The notes: generated by a model not told the origin, from the letters alone. Positions 18,808-28,510 are shown, counted from the stretch's first letter. The stretch is 64,000 nt of DNA from Pseudoalteromonas sp. SMS1 (GCF_021530565.1 NZ_JAKGBI010000023.1:1-64000); one strand, 5' to 3'. Translations and numbers: made by a program.

Positions 18808-19041
18808 ACTCGCATTCCAAATGAACAAACTTGATAGCTTAAATTTTACACCTAATTTAAACGCTAAAAAGACATCAATTAGCACATTATTGATGCTATA
18901 AAAGCACCAATTGATTTTACATTTAAAATCAGATAATTACCTTATATGTGCAAAATCAACATCAATGAATTGAGTTTTTTCATACATATATCAACAAGAA
19001 AACGAGGGAACATATGTAAAAAGCACAAGGTATAATCCATT

Positions 19042-19563
19042 ATGAAAAAGTTCTCTGTATTTGCTCTTTCACTGTTACTGTCTGCTTCTGCAGTGGCATC
19101 AAAAAATCATGGTTACGGTATACATTATATTCACGGTGAAGGAGATGTTCGCGGCGTTAAACTCGCCTATGAATATCACGCCAAAGCGTTAATGCCTGAA
19201 AGCTGGCGTCATATGAGTGTTTACTTTGAATCAAGCATAAATTTCTGGCGGTTTGGTGACAGTGGTGACTATGACCAAAACCTAGTGCTGGCCATGTCGC
19301 CCGTGTTCAGATATCCAATCGCAACTTATCGCAATAAACCGCTACAAGTTGAATTTGGCATCGGCGTTGCTTTACTTGAAGACACTCAGTTTGCAGGAAA
19401 AAATGTCAGCACCCATTATCAGTTTGAGGACAGGTTAGGGCTGGTTTATGACCTTGGTCAGGCTAATGTGGCAATTAGGTATATCCACTACTCTAATGCA
19501 GGGTTTAAAAGCCCAAACCCAGGGCTAGATTTTTTATCCCTCTCATACTCTTCCAAGTTCTAA
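19042..19563 (+). CDS. pagL: Lipid A 3-O-deacylase, PagL family
   Basis: The 173-residue product has a signal peptide (cut near AVASKN) and then an eight-strand outer-membrane barrel. The hallmark YIHYSNAGFKSPNPGLDF near the C-terminus carries the His-Ser pair of the catalytic site (H and S of HYSNAG), and the protein ends in an outer-membrane aromatic residue (SSKF). In PagL the third catalytic residue is a Glu in this region; here the matching residue looks like Asp, which should be checked. PagL removes the 3-O-acyl chain from lipid A in the outer leaflet. The gene is divergent from the orphan MlaC-like gene, suggesting an envelope-lipid theme. Confidence 0.82.
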   Translation: MKKFSVFALSLLLSASAVASKNHGYGIHYIHGEGDVRGVKLAYEYHAKALMPESWRHMSVYFESSINFWRFGDSGDYDQNLVLAMSPVFRYPIATYRNKPLQVEFGIGVALLEDTQFAGKNVSTHYQFEDRLGLVYDLGQANVAIRYIHYSNAGFKSPNPGLDFLSLSYSSKF

Positions 19564-19658
19564 TATAAATGTTGGAATAAAATGAACGTAACAGATATTC
19601 GCTTCCTTATCTATTTGCGCTATCAAGTTTAAATATCAGAGGACGCTACCTACCTTAG

Positions 19659-19677
19659 CCCACATAAATGTGGGTTT
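19659..19677 (+). terminator. Hairpin downstream of pagL
   Basis: CCCACA and TGTGGG pair around a TAAA loop, followed by TTT. It lies about 95 bp after the pagL stop. The U-tract is short, so strength is uncertain. Confidence 0.4.
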
Positions 19678-20247
19678 GAACTCCATTTTGCGATATCAAT
19701 TACAGCTTTGTCTCAAACTGTCTATAAACGCCTTACTCACACTAAGGCCCTTGTGAGCTAGTTAAAATACCGAGCTCAACTGAGCACCTTTGTACATACT
19801 GGTTTGAGTATTAAGCAATAACTTACACTTTTTTGGGAGCTGTAGCCTTGATCGAGTTGTTTAAACATTTTTTGGTAATCAGAAAAGCTAAAAAATCGCA
19901 AGAGAGTTAACGCCTTGGCTCAGCACTTATGGCGACAAAGCATCATATACGAAAGAAGAAATCTTATTAGGCATTCGCGCGCGTGAATGTCAGACAAAAC
20001 TTCGATGTCGCGATAATAATATTTAACACCTTCATCACCAAGCTTAAAAGAGTATGGCAAAGTACAATACCAAAATCTTAAAAATCCCTTTGTAAAGCGA
20101 CATACTACAAGGAATTTTGGGGCTTTAGCGATAGATAATGAAGCCACCGTGAACAAGGATAGTTCACACAGTGAGAGCGGTTAACCTTAACGACCTACAT
20201 AATTAGAGGGCGATATAAAATAGCCAAAACAGGTAGTTTGGGGTTAA
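19678..20247. other. Gene-poor stretch of about 570 bp
   Basis: No reading frame here has a credible start, codon pattern or family. The longest minus-strand frame (78 codons, 19920-20156) looks like noise. No transposon ends, tRNA or long repeats were seen. It may be decayed DNA. Confidence 0.45.
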
Positions 20248-20271
20248 AAAGCCACATTGATGTGTGGCTTT
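20248..20271 (-). terminator. Rho-independent terminator of the efflux/oxidoreductase operon
   Basis: AAAGCCACA and TGTGGCTTT form a perfect 9-bp stem with a 6-nt loop, and on the minus strand a run of T follows. It lies about 13 bp after the oxidoreductase stop. Confidence 0.75.
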
Positions 20272-20283
20272 CAAAGCAACAGG

Positions 20284-21291
20284 TTAGATATGCTCTATTT
20301 TGATAACTGGTCGCTTTTGCCTTGCACTTGTTAACAGTGAAGCTAAGGCCTCTTTGACACACTCTGCACTAAACTCTATCAACTCTATTTCAGGGACTTT
20401 AATGTGTCCTGAGGTAACATCCGCCAACAATTTTTGTCCCATAAAGCTTAAATGTTGCTGAGCACATAAACTGTTGGCTAGCCATGCCCCCCCAATTGAA
20501 ACGACTCCAATGTTTGGCGCCTTTTCAAATAACAGATCTTCTGGGATATGGCCAAAACCATTTAAGCACGCCATTCGCCCGCAAAACCTTAGGTGTTTCA
20601 AATCTTCAATGAATGACTCACCGCCAGGGGTATTTAACATGCAATCAAAGCCCCCTGCACCAATTTCACGTTTCACTTGGTCACACACGTTGTCCGACTC
20701 ACAATCAAACGCGAAGTCTGCGCCAAGTTTACGCAGCCTTTTGTGATGCTGCTTTTGAGCAAAAGCAAATACTTGCGCTCCTTTTTGCTTTGCATATTGA
20801 ATAGCAAAATGGGCAACAGCACCTTGCGCACTGTTGATCGCCAGCGAATCGCCCTCTTCGAGTTTCAATTTTTCTATTGCTAAGAGCGCGGCCATGCCTG
20901 CATTAGGCAAAATCACGGCGACTTCTGGCGCAATATCATCAGGCAATTCGCAGACGGCATGGTTTGGTACTACCGCGAATTCTTTTAGCATGCCTTTTTG
21001 CGCCAAATTAGCATTAAAAAGTACTCGACTGCCCGCTTTAGGAAATACCCCCTTGCCCGCTTTCATAACCGTGCCAACTGCATCGAGGCCAAGAATATGT
21101 GGATATTCCCACTGACTAAAACCATCTCTGGCCATACGTGCATCTAAATGATTCAATGCAACATACTCAATAGCCACAAGCAATTCGTTATTGCTTGGCT
21201 CGGGCATAGCATGCTGCGTCATGACTAAGTCAAACTCAACACCCGGTTTTAGTAACTCTATTGCGTTCATAGTCGCCTTTTCAATAGACAT
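20284..21291 (-). CDS. MDR-family NAD(P)H-dependent oxidoreductase (quinone-reductase-like)
   Basis: The 335-residue protein is a medium-chain dehydrogenase/reductase: an N-terminal GroES-like part (ALNHLDARMARDGF, YPHILGLDAVGTVMKAG) and a Rossmann part (LAINSAQGAVAHFAIQYAKQKGAQVFAFA). The cysteines that bind structural and catalytic zinc in alcohol dehydrogenases are absent, pointing to the zinc-free quinone-oxidoreductase type. It starts 39 bp after the efflux outer-membrane gene on the same strand and ends at a terminator, so it is probably the last gene of the efflux operon. An internal ATG at 21270 (MNAIELLK) has AAGG upstream and may be the real start. The substrate is unknown. Confidence 0.82.
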   Translation of the reverse strand: MSIEKATMNAIELLKPGVEFDLVMTQHAMPEPSNNELLVAIEYVALNHLDARMARDGFSQWEYPHILGLDAVGTVMKAGKGVFPKAGSRVLFNANLAQKGMLKEFAVVPNHAVCELPDDIAPEVAVILPNAGMAALLAIEKLKLEEGDSLAINSAQGAVAHFAIQYAKQKGAQVFAFAQKQHHKRLRKLGADFAFDCESDNVCDQVKREIGAGGFDCMLNTPGGESFIEDLKHLRFCGRMACLNGFGHIPEDLLFEKAPNIGVVSIGGAWLANSLCAQQHLSFMGQKLLADVTSGHIKVPEIELIEFSAECVKEALASLLTSARQKRPVIKIEHI

Positions 21292-21330
21292 AATTACACG
21301 TTTCTCCGCAATTGGCGCAACGAGCGAGTA

Positions 21331-22749
21331 TTAAATACTCGCAATAAGTGCCTGTGACCATTGACCGTTAAGCTCACCATACACATCAACCGATGCGTTC
21401 AGTAGCTTATTTCGAATAGCCATTTGTGACTGTTGCGCTATTAAAACATCTTGACGCGCATCCAACAACTCAAGATACCCTAACTGCCCCTCTTGATAAC
21501 CCGCGTTCGCTTGTGCATACGCCTTATTTGCTGCATTTACTTGAGCGTCAACATACCTAAGTTGTAACTTCGTTTGTGCCAACGCGCGAAGGGAGTATTC
21601 GGTCTGGGCAAGCACCTTTGTCACAGTCTGGCGGTACGTATAATAATTTGCTTCCGTTATCGCTTCTTGTCTGTCCAGTTGCGCTAACAGCTGAGGATAG
21701 CTAAACAAAGACCAGTTTAAGCTTGGTGTAACTTGCCAGTTAGACTGCGTATCATTGAAATTCGCACCTGTCGGGTTAAGCACACCAGCAAATGCAGAAA
21801 AGTTGATGTCTGGATATAAGGCGCGCTCAGCACTTTGTGTTAACAAGCTCTGCTGTTTTAAGCTCGCTACCGCACTTTTAACATCACCTCGTTGCATCAA
21901 CGCATCAGAGGCGGAACTTACACTGACTGATATAGATAACGCTTCAAACTGCTGCTTAGTCAGTGCGACTAATTCTAACGCATCAACTTGCTTGTTAACT
22001 AACACCGCAATGGTTTGCTCCACGGCCGCAATTTCAGTCGCAATTTCTGGCAGCCTTTGTTTATGTTCAAAGTACTGAGATTTAGTTCGGTTAAGTTCTA
22101 GCTCAGTCGCCACACCTTCGGCCACTCGCACTTCAATAATCTCTATCGACTCTGCGAGTGCATTTAGCTGCTCGAGCGTAAGTTGATATGTTTGTTTTAG
22201 TGCTTGCCAGTTTAAGTAACTTTGAATACTGGTAGTCACAAGCTCACCTACCAATGCTTGGTATTGAGCTTGGCTAGACTCTGCACTGGCAGCAGCGGCA
22301 TCTGCTAGCTTGGCAATGCGCCCCGACAAATCAACCTGCCAACTCAGCTCGCCGCCTGCAGTGATTGATTCCTGCACCTCCCCCTGAGTGGATACTAAGC
22401 TCGGAGCATTTGTGCGCTGAGCACTTACATTTAAGCTACCTTGTGGCAATCGTGATCGCTGTGCTTCCGATAACCCAGCAGCAGCGGCGCGCAAACGCGC
22501 CGCTGAAGCTTTTAAATTTTGATTCTCGGTAAGCACTCCTTGAACCAACTTGTTAAGCGCAACGTCCTCAAGCTGCTGCCACCATTGGGCTTCATCTGCT
22601 TTTGCTACGGACGTTAAACGGGCCATGTTGATTACTTGGTTGTTAAACGAATCTTGGCTTAGTGCGACTTGCTGCTCATATGGGGTCGCTGTACACCCTA
22701 TTACACTTACCATTGCTAAACTGAGCATTGAGATTTTAATCTGTTGCAT
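21331..22749 (-). CDS. Outer-membrane efflux lipoprotein (OprM/NodT family)
   Basis: The 472-residue protein is a TolC-like trimeric channel with a lipoprotein signal ending in SVIGC (Cys19). The mature part shows the two long heptad-rich helical hairpins of the OEP family (LKASAARLRAAAAGLSEAQRSRLPQ... and AQTEYSLRALAQTKLQLRYVDAQVNAANKAYAQANAGYQEGQLGYLELLDARQDVLIAQQ). The second contains the well-conserved GYxxGxxxYLELLDA sequence. Its start lies 1 bp after the permease stop, so the genes are cotranscribed and probably coupled. It forms the exit duct of the tripartite pump. Confidence 0.93.
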   Translation of the reverse strand: MQQIKISMLSLAMVSVIGCTATPYEQQVALSQDSFNNQVINMARLTSVAKADEAQWWQQLEDVALNKLVQGVLTENQNLKASAARLRAAAAGLSEAQRSRLPQGSLNVSAQRTNAPSLVSTQGEVQESITAGGELSWQVDLSGRIAKLADAAAASAESSQAQYQALVGELVTTSIQSYLNWQALKQTYQLTLEQLNALAESIEIIEVRVAEGVATELELNRTKSQYFEHKQRLPEIATEIAAVEQTIAVLVNKQVDALELVALTKQQFEALSISVSVSSASDALMQRGDVKSAVASLKQQSLLTQSAERALYPDINFSAFAGVLNPTGANFNDTQSNWQVTPSLNWSLFSYPQLLAQLDRQEAITEANYYTYRQTVTKVLAQTEYSLRALAQTKLQLRYVDAQVNAANKAYAQANAGYQEGQLGYLELLDARQDVLIAQQSQMAIRNKLLNASVDVYGELNGQWSQALIASI

Positions 22750-22750
22750 G

Positions 22751-25700
22751 TTATTGCTCCTTAGGTGTGACGAGGCGATAAAAAACAGGTGTAAACAGCA
22801 GACCGAATACTGTCACCCCAATCATGCCAAAGAACACGGCGTTACCCATTGCTTGACGCATTTCTGCACCAGCGCCCGATGCTAACACTAGCGGTACAAC
22901 CCCCGCAGTGAATGCAATAGATGTCATGAGAATTGGGCGTAACCTAAGACGACAGGCTTCAATAATCGCTTCAAGGTGTGTGGCGCCTTGTACATGTTTA
23001 TCTCTTGCAAACTCCACCATCAAAATTGCATTCTTTGACGCCAATGCGACCAGTACAATCAATGCAATTTGTGTAAAAATATTGTTGTCGCCACCTAACA
23101 TGTAAACACCTGCTAGTGCTGAGAAAATAGTCATCGGTACAATCAAAATGATCGCCAGTGGCAAACGCATACTCTCGTACTGTGCCGCCAACACCATAAA
23201 TACCAGGACCACAACCAGAGGGAATACATAAACCATTGTATTGCCAGCTAAGATCTGCTGATAGGTTACTTCTGTCCATTCAAACGCCATCCCTTCAGGT
23301 AGTGTTTTAGCAAGTACTTTTTCGATCGCCTGCTGTGCTTGATCTGAACTGTATCCTGGCGCTGGGCTGCCGTTTAATTCAGCCGTCACATAGCCGTTGT
23401 AGTGCATAACACGATCAGGACCCGTTGTCGCTTCAACTGTCACCACGGAGCCAAGTGGCACCATATTACCTGCTGCATTACGTACCTTGAGGTTGTTAAT
23501 TTGCTCTTTCTTAGCTCTAAACTCCGCGTCAGCCTGCGCTTTGACCTGATAGGTTCTACCAAAAAGGTTAAAATCATTCACATAAACCGAACCAAGATAT
23601 ACTTGCAATGCATCAAAGACTTCTTGCAATGGTATGCCTTGTATCAGCGCTTGTTCACGATCAATATTAATGTCCATTTGTGGTACTTGAACTCTAAAGC
23701 TTGAGTAAATACCTGTTAATGCGGGGTCTTGTTGCGCAGCACCAATGGTCGCTTGTAACGCAGCAAATAGCGCTTCGAATCCTTGATTTGCACGGTCTTG
23801 AATTTGCAGTTTAAATCCACCCGTTGTACCCAGACCTAGAATTGGCGGTGGTGGGAATACGGCAACAAATGCTTCGTCAATGGCCGCAAAGCGCATGTTT
23901 AACTGCATTGCAATCGCCTGTGCCGACAAGCTTGGATCATTACGTAACGCAAAATCATCCAATGGGGTAAACACAATGCCGCTATTCGTACTGTTTGTGA
24001 AACCATTTACTGATAGCCCAGGGAATGCCACTGTATTTGCAACACCCGGTACTTCAAGTGCAATTTCTTGCATTTGACGTATCACTTCTTCGGTTCTGTC
24101 TAAACTTGCTGCATCAGGAAGCTGGGCAACTGCGACCAAATACTGCTTATCTTGCTGCGGAATAAATCCACCCGGAACCGAGTTAAACAAGCCAATTGTT
24201 GAGCCAACAAGCCCTAGATATACCACACCGACTACAACACTCATGCGGATGAGCTTTTTAACAAGCGCTTCATAGCCTTTGGCACCTTTATCAAACATGC
24301 GATTGAAAGGCTTAAATAACCAAGCACCAAACAGTTTGTCTAGGACACGTGTAAGTCGGTCTTTTGGCGCATCGTGCGACTTAAGTAATATAGCTGACAG
24401 CGCAGGAGATAACGTCAATGAATTAAAGGCAGAAATTAACGTTGAAATCGTAATTGTTAAAGCAAATTGCTTGTAAAACTGGCCAGATAAACCGGTGATA
24501 AATGCCGTTGGAATAAATACCGCACACAACACAAACGCAATGGCAATGATTGGACCCGTTACTTCAGTCATGGCAATTTTGGTCGCCTCATAAGGACTGT
24601 GGCCATCGGCAATATTACGCTCAACGTTTTCAACGACAACGATGGCATCATCAACGACAATACCGATTGCGAGTACTAAGCCAAACAGAGATAGTGTATT
24701 AATAGATACACCAAGGAGTTGCATCACGGCAAAAGTACCAACCAAAGAAACAGGTACCGCAATTAATGGAATGATAGACGCACGCCATGTTTGTAAGAAT
24801 ACAACAACAACCACAACGACAAGCAAAATGGCCTCAAGCAGCGTTTTAATTACCGCATCAATTGAACCGCGTACAAATACCGTCGGATCGTAAGCTATCT
24901 CATACGTCATACCTGCCGGGAAGCTTTTTTCAAGGCGTTGCATTGTTTCACGCACATCGTCTGAAAGTTCAATGGCATTCGTACCCGGGCGCTGAAATAC
25001 CGGCATTGCAAGTGCGGGTTGATTGTCTAACATCGCACGCAGCGCATAATTTTCTTGCCCAAGTTCAACACGTGCAATGTCTTTCAAGCGGGTTAAAGCG
25101 CCATTAGTACCGACTTTAATGATGACTTTTTCAAATTCTTCGATGCTTTCTAAACGTCCTTTTACATTGAGTAAAATCTGGAATTGATTTTCTTCTGGCG
25201 TAGGTTGCGCGCCTAGTGAGCCAGCTGCCACCTGTTGGTTTTGAGTGCGTAATGCGTTTACTACGTCTGACGCTGTTAAGTTGCGCGCAGCCAGTGCATC
25301 TGGGTCAAGCCAAACACGCATGGAATACTTCGCACCACCAAATAGCTGTAAATCACCAACGCCAGGCAAGCGCTTCAACTCATCTTTGATATACAGATCA
25401 GCGTAGTTCGCCATATACGCCGTGTCTTGCTCACCATTTGGGGATACCAAATGCACAACAAGCGCTAAGTTTGGAGAGGACTTTTGGGCGGTTACACCTA
25501 AACGTTGCACCTCTTGTGGTAAACGAGGCAAAGCGTTATTTACACGGTTTTGAACCTGTACCTGAGCTTGGTCAAGGTCTGTTCCTAACGCGAATGTAAC
25601 GGTCAGCGTTAAACGACCATCACTGGTGGCTTGCGAACCATGGTACAACATGTTTTCCAGCCCATTAAGCTCTTGCTCAAGCGGAGTTGCTACAGTTTGC

Positions 25701-25879
25701 GCTATGACTTTCGGGTTTGCACCAGGGTATGTTGCATTCACAACAACCGTGGGTGGCACAACTTCTGGGTATTCACTGATTGGGAGTTGAAACAGTGAAA
25801 TCGCGCCAGTGATGATAAATATCATCGACAGCATAGCTGCGAATATCGGTCTATTTATAAAAAAATGGGAAAATTTCAT
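22751..25879 (-). CDS. RND multidrug efflux permease (HAE1 family, AcrB-like)
   Basis: This 1042-residue proton-driven inner-membrane pump matches AcrB/MexB/OqxB in length and organisation. Visible hallmarks are the N-terminal MKFSHFFINRPIFAAMLSMI, the SEYPEVVPPTVVV segment, the GIVVDDAIVVVENVERN motif with the two transmembrane aspartates of the proton relay, and a second half with ILIVPMTIFSALAGV and the LVALASKNAILMVEFA segment containing the relay lysine. It sits between the fusion-protein and outer-membrane genes with gaps of 9 and 1 bp. The HAE1 type and LysR regulator suggest export of hydrophobic drugs or native metabolites, but the specificity is unknown. Confidence 0.97.
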   Translation of the reverse strand: MKFSHFFINRPIFAAMLSMIFIITGAISLFQLPISEYPEVVPPTVVVNATYPGANPKVIAQTVATPLEQELNGLENMLYHGSQATSDGRLTLTVTFALGTDLDQAQVQVQNRVNNALPRLPQEVQRLGVTAQKSSPNLALVVHLVSPNGEQDTAYMANYADLYIKDELKRLPGVGDLQLFGGAKYSMRVWLDPDALAARNLTASDVVNALRTQNQQVAAGSLGAQPTPEENQFQILLNVKGRLESIEEFEKVIIKVGTNGALTRLKDIARVELGQENYALRAMLDNQPALAMPVFQRPGTNAIELSDDVRETMQRLEKSFPAGMTYEIAYDPTVFVRGSIDAVIKTLLEAILLVVVVVVVFLQTWRASIIPLIAVPVSLVGTFAVMQLLGVSINTLSLFGLVLAIGIVVDDAIVVVENVERNIADGHSPYEATKIAMTEVTGPIIAIAFVLCAVFIPTAFITGLSGQFYKQFALTITISTLISAFNSLTLSPALSAILLKSHDAPKDRLTRVLDKLFGAWLFKPFNRMFDKGAKGYEALVKKLIRMSVVVGVVYLGLVGSTIGLFNSVPGGFIPQQDKQYLVAVAQLPDAASLDRTEEVIRQMQEIALEVPGVANTVAFPGLSVNGFTNSTNSGIVFTPLDDFALRNDPSLSAQAIAMQLNMRFAAIDEAFVAVFPPPPILGLGTTGGFKLQIQDRANQGFEALFAALQATIGAAQQDPALTGIYSSFRVQVPQMDINIDREQALIQGIPLQEVFDALQVYLGSVYVNDFNLFGRTYQVKAQADAEFRAKKEQINNLKVRNAAGNMVPLGSVVTVEATTGPDRVMHYNGYVTAELNGSPAPGYSSDQAQQAIEKVLAKTLPEGMAFEWTEVTYQQILAGNTMVYVFPLVVVLVFMVLAAQYESMRLPLAIILIVPMTIFSALAGVYMLGGDNNIFTQIALIVLVALASKNAILMVEFARDKHVQGATHLEAIIEACRLRLRPILMTSIAFTAGVVPLVLASGAGAEMRQAMGNAVFFGMIGVTVFGLLFTPVFYRLVTPKEQ

Positions 25880-25888
25880 GACGTTCTC

Positions 25889-27061
25889 TTAGTTTGCAGC
25901 GCTTAATAAAACCGGTGAAGACTCAGACTGCTTCAGTACAAATTGCGTATTTTCAAATGCTAAGTTCACAGAATTTGGCGTGATCGGCATACCTGGTCCG
26001 ACTCTCGCAGGGCCATTTACGGCAATGCGATCGCCTTCTTCTAAGCCAGCTTTAATAGCACGATATGCACCATATCGTTCGCCAAGTTCCACTAAGCGAT
26101 ATTGCAATACATTGTTTTCATCAATGGTCAATACAAAACGATTTTTAAGGTCAGTACCTATTGCGCGCTCTGGCACAATTGCCATAATTTGTGGGTCTTG
26201 TGCACCCATTGAAATACGCGCAAACGCACCAGGCTTTAGATTGTGCAGCTGTGCATCGAAAACCGCTCGCACGCGCAGCGTGCCTGTTGTTGGGTTTATT
26301 TCGTTATCGATGAAATCTAACTTACCAGCAATTTGCTGTGTTTCACCTAGGCGTTGCAGCTGAACGGTGACTTCATCTTGGGCAGTTACACTAGCAAACT
26401 GACGACTCCAAGTGCGCTCATCAACATCAAAATAGGCATAGATTTCTTCATCAGAAACAATCGTCGTTAACTCAGTCTCTCCGCCTTTTACATAGTTACC
26501 CTTAGTCACGGCTGCGCGCGAAATTTTACCCGTGATGGGTGCTGACACCTGACTGAACTCTAAATCAAGCAACGCGTTTTGCAACTGTGCTTCAATGGCA
26601 TTTTTGTTGGCAATTGCACTGCGCAGTGTTGCATTGCGTTGCTCAGCTTCTTCCGTTGAAATTGCGTTTTTAGTGACAAGTCGATTGGCACGCTGCGCTT
26701 CACCGTGCGCCTGCTCTAACGTTGCTTCTGCGCTGCCAAGCTGCGCTTTGAGCGTGTCAATTTGCGCTTCAAAAGGTCTTGCGTCTAGACTAAATAATAG
26801 TTGGCCTTTGCTGACTCTTTCACCTTCGGTGAACGCCATTTTCTCGATTTGACCAGATACACGTGGCTTTAAGACAACACGCTCTGGTGCTTCTAAACGT
26901 GTAGTAAACGTATGCCAAGATTGAACTTGTTCCAATTGGACATTGGCAACGTCAATGGTTAGCGGTGGCGGCTGCTGTCCTTGCTGTGCATTAGATTGAC
27001 CACAACCACTCAACACAAGTGCGAGGGCCACTGCACTTAAAGTAAAACCTAACTTTTTCAT
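25889..27061 (-). CDS. RND periplasmic adaptor (membrane fusion protein) lipoprotein
   Basis: The 390-residue adaptor joins permease and outer-membrane channel. It has a lipoprotein signal with lipobox LSGC (Cys20), a biotinyl-lipoyl half (RVVLKPRVSGQIEKMAFTEGERVSKGQLLFSLDARPFEAQ), a helical hairpin (LKAQLGSAEATLEQAHGEAQRANRL), the second lipoyl half (SAPITGKISRAAVTKGNYVKGG) and beta-barrel and membrane-proximal domains. It is the first gene of the operon and divergent from the LysR gene 126 bp away. Confidence 0.95.
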   Translation of the reverse strand: MKKLGFTLSAVALALVLSGCGQSNAQQGQQPPPLTIDVANVQLEQVQSWHTFTTRLEAPERVVLKPRVSGQIEKMAFTEGERVSKGQLLFSLDARPFEAQIDTLKAQLGSAEATLEQAHGEAQRANRLVTKNAISTEEAEQRNATLRSAIANKNAIEAQLQNALLDLEFSQVSAPITGKISRAAVTKGNYVKGGETELTTIVSDEEIYAYFDVDERTWSRQFASVTAQDEVTVQLQRLGETQQIAGKLDFIDNEINPTTGTLRVRAVFDAQLHNLKPGAFARISMGAQDPQIMAIVPERAIGTDLKNRFVLTIDENNVLQYRLVELGERYGAYRAIKAGLEEGDRIAVNGPARVGPGMPITPNSVNLAFENTQFVLKQSESSPVLLSAAN

Positions 27062-27146
27062 TTTTTTGCTCCGCTGGAAATTTGGTATGCAAGGATCCTA
27101 CAGCGGTAATTAATGTCGAAAAATAGTGGTTTTTTAAAAACATTAA

Positions 27147-27159
27147 TGCCAATATGGCA
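27147..27159. promoter_or_regulatory. T-N11-A dyad, candidate LysR site
   Basis: TGCCA-ATA-TGGCA is a 5-bp inverted repeat with a 3-nt centre that fits the LysR T-N11-A rule. It lies in the 126-bp gap between the divergent efflux operon and lysR-type gene, 29 bp before the latter's ATG. Binding is inferred. Confidence 0.5.
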
Positions 27160-27187
27160 CCAATAAAATATAACTTAATGCTAATTC

Positions 27188-28138
27188 ATGGATACAACTA
27201 GTCGCTTAATCATGCTTTTAGAAGTAGTTGAACAAGGCTCTTTTTCCAAAGCCGCTGAGCTGAGAAACATAGATCGTTCAGTTATTTCTAAGCAGATCAG
27301 TAAATTAGAAGAAGAGCTTGGTGTGAGGTTATTAAACCGAACCACGCGCTCTTTTTCTCTGACAGCGGCCGGTGCCGAAATGGTTAAGAAAGCAGCAGAG
27401 CTGAGACTGTTACTTCAAGACACAGTGCAAATGGCTGAGAATTATCACCAAGAACCAAGAGGTCTATTGAGGATCACATCCTCTAGTTACATTGGTAAAT
27501 ACTATTTGCTGCCCGTGATCAATGATTTTCAAAAACGATTTCCACAGGTCAATATTGAATTGAGATTAGATGACAGGGTCATAGACATGGTCTCGGAAGG
27601 GTTCGATCTAGCGTTTCGGGTTGGTGAACCAAGAGATTCTTCGCTTATTGCGCGCAAAATTGCACGTAACCGAATGCTCATTCTAGCAACACCACAATTT
27701 ATAGAAACCTATGGTGAACCCAAAACAATGGCTGATCTTGCTGAACTACCTGCTGCGGCTTATACAAGCAATCATATTCGTTTTGAGTCAATCAGTTACA
27801 TTGATGGTAAAGGCAAGCATCAAGAGCAGCCTATTAATCCGGTATTTAAGTCAAATGATGGGGAAGCATTACTCGAAAAAGTACTCTCGCATACTGCATT
27901 TTGCACATCACCGGCATTTTTCTTTGCCGATCATGTCGACCATACACAACTTGTGCCGCTGCTGACACACGTCAACCTGCCTGACTACAGCGCCATGTAT
28001 GCCGTTTATCCACATAGAGATTTGCCAGTTAGAACAAGGTTATTTTTAGATGCTGCCAGACATTACATTGGCGAATCAGTCCCGAGGTGGGAGCATAATA
28101 TTCCAGGAATTAATGACATTTATCAGCCTAAACGCTAA
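27188..28138 (+). CDS. LysR-family regulator, probable efflux operon regulator
   Basis: The 316-residue protein has an N-terminal winged helix-turn-helix (VEQGSFSKAAELRNIDRSVISKQISKLEEELGVRLLNRTTRSFSLTAAG, residues about 12-62) and a C-terminal co-inducer domain of the type-2 periplasmic-binding fold (RLDDRVIDMVSEGFDLAFRVGEPRDSSLIARKIA). That segment resembles the CrgA/DsdC-like group. It is divergent from the RND operon with a LysR-type dyad between them, the usual layout for a local activator or repressor. Inducer unknown. Confidence 0.92.
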   Translation: MDTTSRLIMLLEVVEQGSFSKAAELRNIDRSVISKQISKLEEELGVRLLNRTTRSFSLTAAGAEMVKKAAELRLLLQDTVQMAENYHQEPRGLLRITSSSYIGKYYLLPVINDFQKRFPQVNIELRLDDRVIDMVSEGFDLAFRVGEPRDSSLIARKIARNRMLILATPQFIETYGEPKTMADLAELPAAAYTSNHIRFESISYIDGKGKHQEQPINPVFKSNDGEALLEKVLSHTAFCTSPAFFFADHVDHTQLVPLLTHVNLPDYSAMYAVYPHRDLPVRTRLFLDAARHYIGESVPRWEHNIPGINDIYQPKR

Positions 28139-28167
28139 AAGGTATAGTTCCGTTACCTTGAAGCGTT
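28131..28167. terminator. Hairpin at the end of the lysR-type gene
   Basis: AACGCT-aa-AAGGTA pairs with TACCTT-ga-AGCGTT around a 9-nt loop. The stem overlaps the stop codon. No U-tract follows on the plus strand, so its strength as a terminator is doubtful; it lies between convergent genes. Confidence 0.4.
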
Positions 28168-28222
28168 TAAAAAAATGACGCTATGCCTGTGGCTGGTGAT
28201 AAACCAAACACCGCGTGTCTCT

Positions 28223-28510
28223 TTAGCTGCTCGAAATCTTTACGACGCCTAACTTAATGAGTAAAAAGTATCCTACTTCACTTACCAAAATAAGTGGTAA
28301 TACAACTTTTAACCAGAATCCTTCAATCCCATAAAATGCATACAATACCATGCCTATCAATGCGAATATGATGGCTACGGCAACCCCACCCGTCGCACTA
28401 TGAACTTTGATACCTTCTTTACAGTTGCTGCATTTAAGCCTCAAGGGATTGGGAGAATTCAGCACAGACATGAATGTGATGTCTGCATCGCATTTACTAC
28501 ACTTACTCAT
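28223..28510 (-). CDS. Small zinc-ribbon membrane protein
   Basis: The 95-residue product has two CxxC knuckles (CSKCDAD and LKCSNCKEG) that form an N-terminal zinc ribbon of about 30 residues, followed by two hydrophobic segments (VAVAIIFALIGMVLYAFYGI and LKVVLPLILVSEVGYFLLI). This resembles small bacterial ribbon-plus-two-TM proteins of unknown role. Its ATG shares a base with the stop codon of the upstream gene, so the pair is translationally coupled. I cannot assign a function. Confidence 0.7.
   Translation of the reverse strand: MSKCSKCDADITFMSVLNSPNPLRLKCSNCKEGIKVHSATGGVAVAIIFALIGMVLYAFYGIEGFWLKVVLPLILVSEVGYFLLIKLGVVKISSS

Noticed and set aside
19920..20156. 78-codon minus-strand open frame in a gene-poor gap
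   Set aside because: No ribosome site, no recognisable motif, and composition like noncoding DNA.
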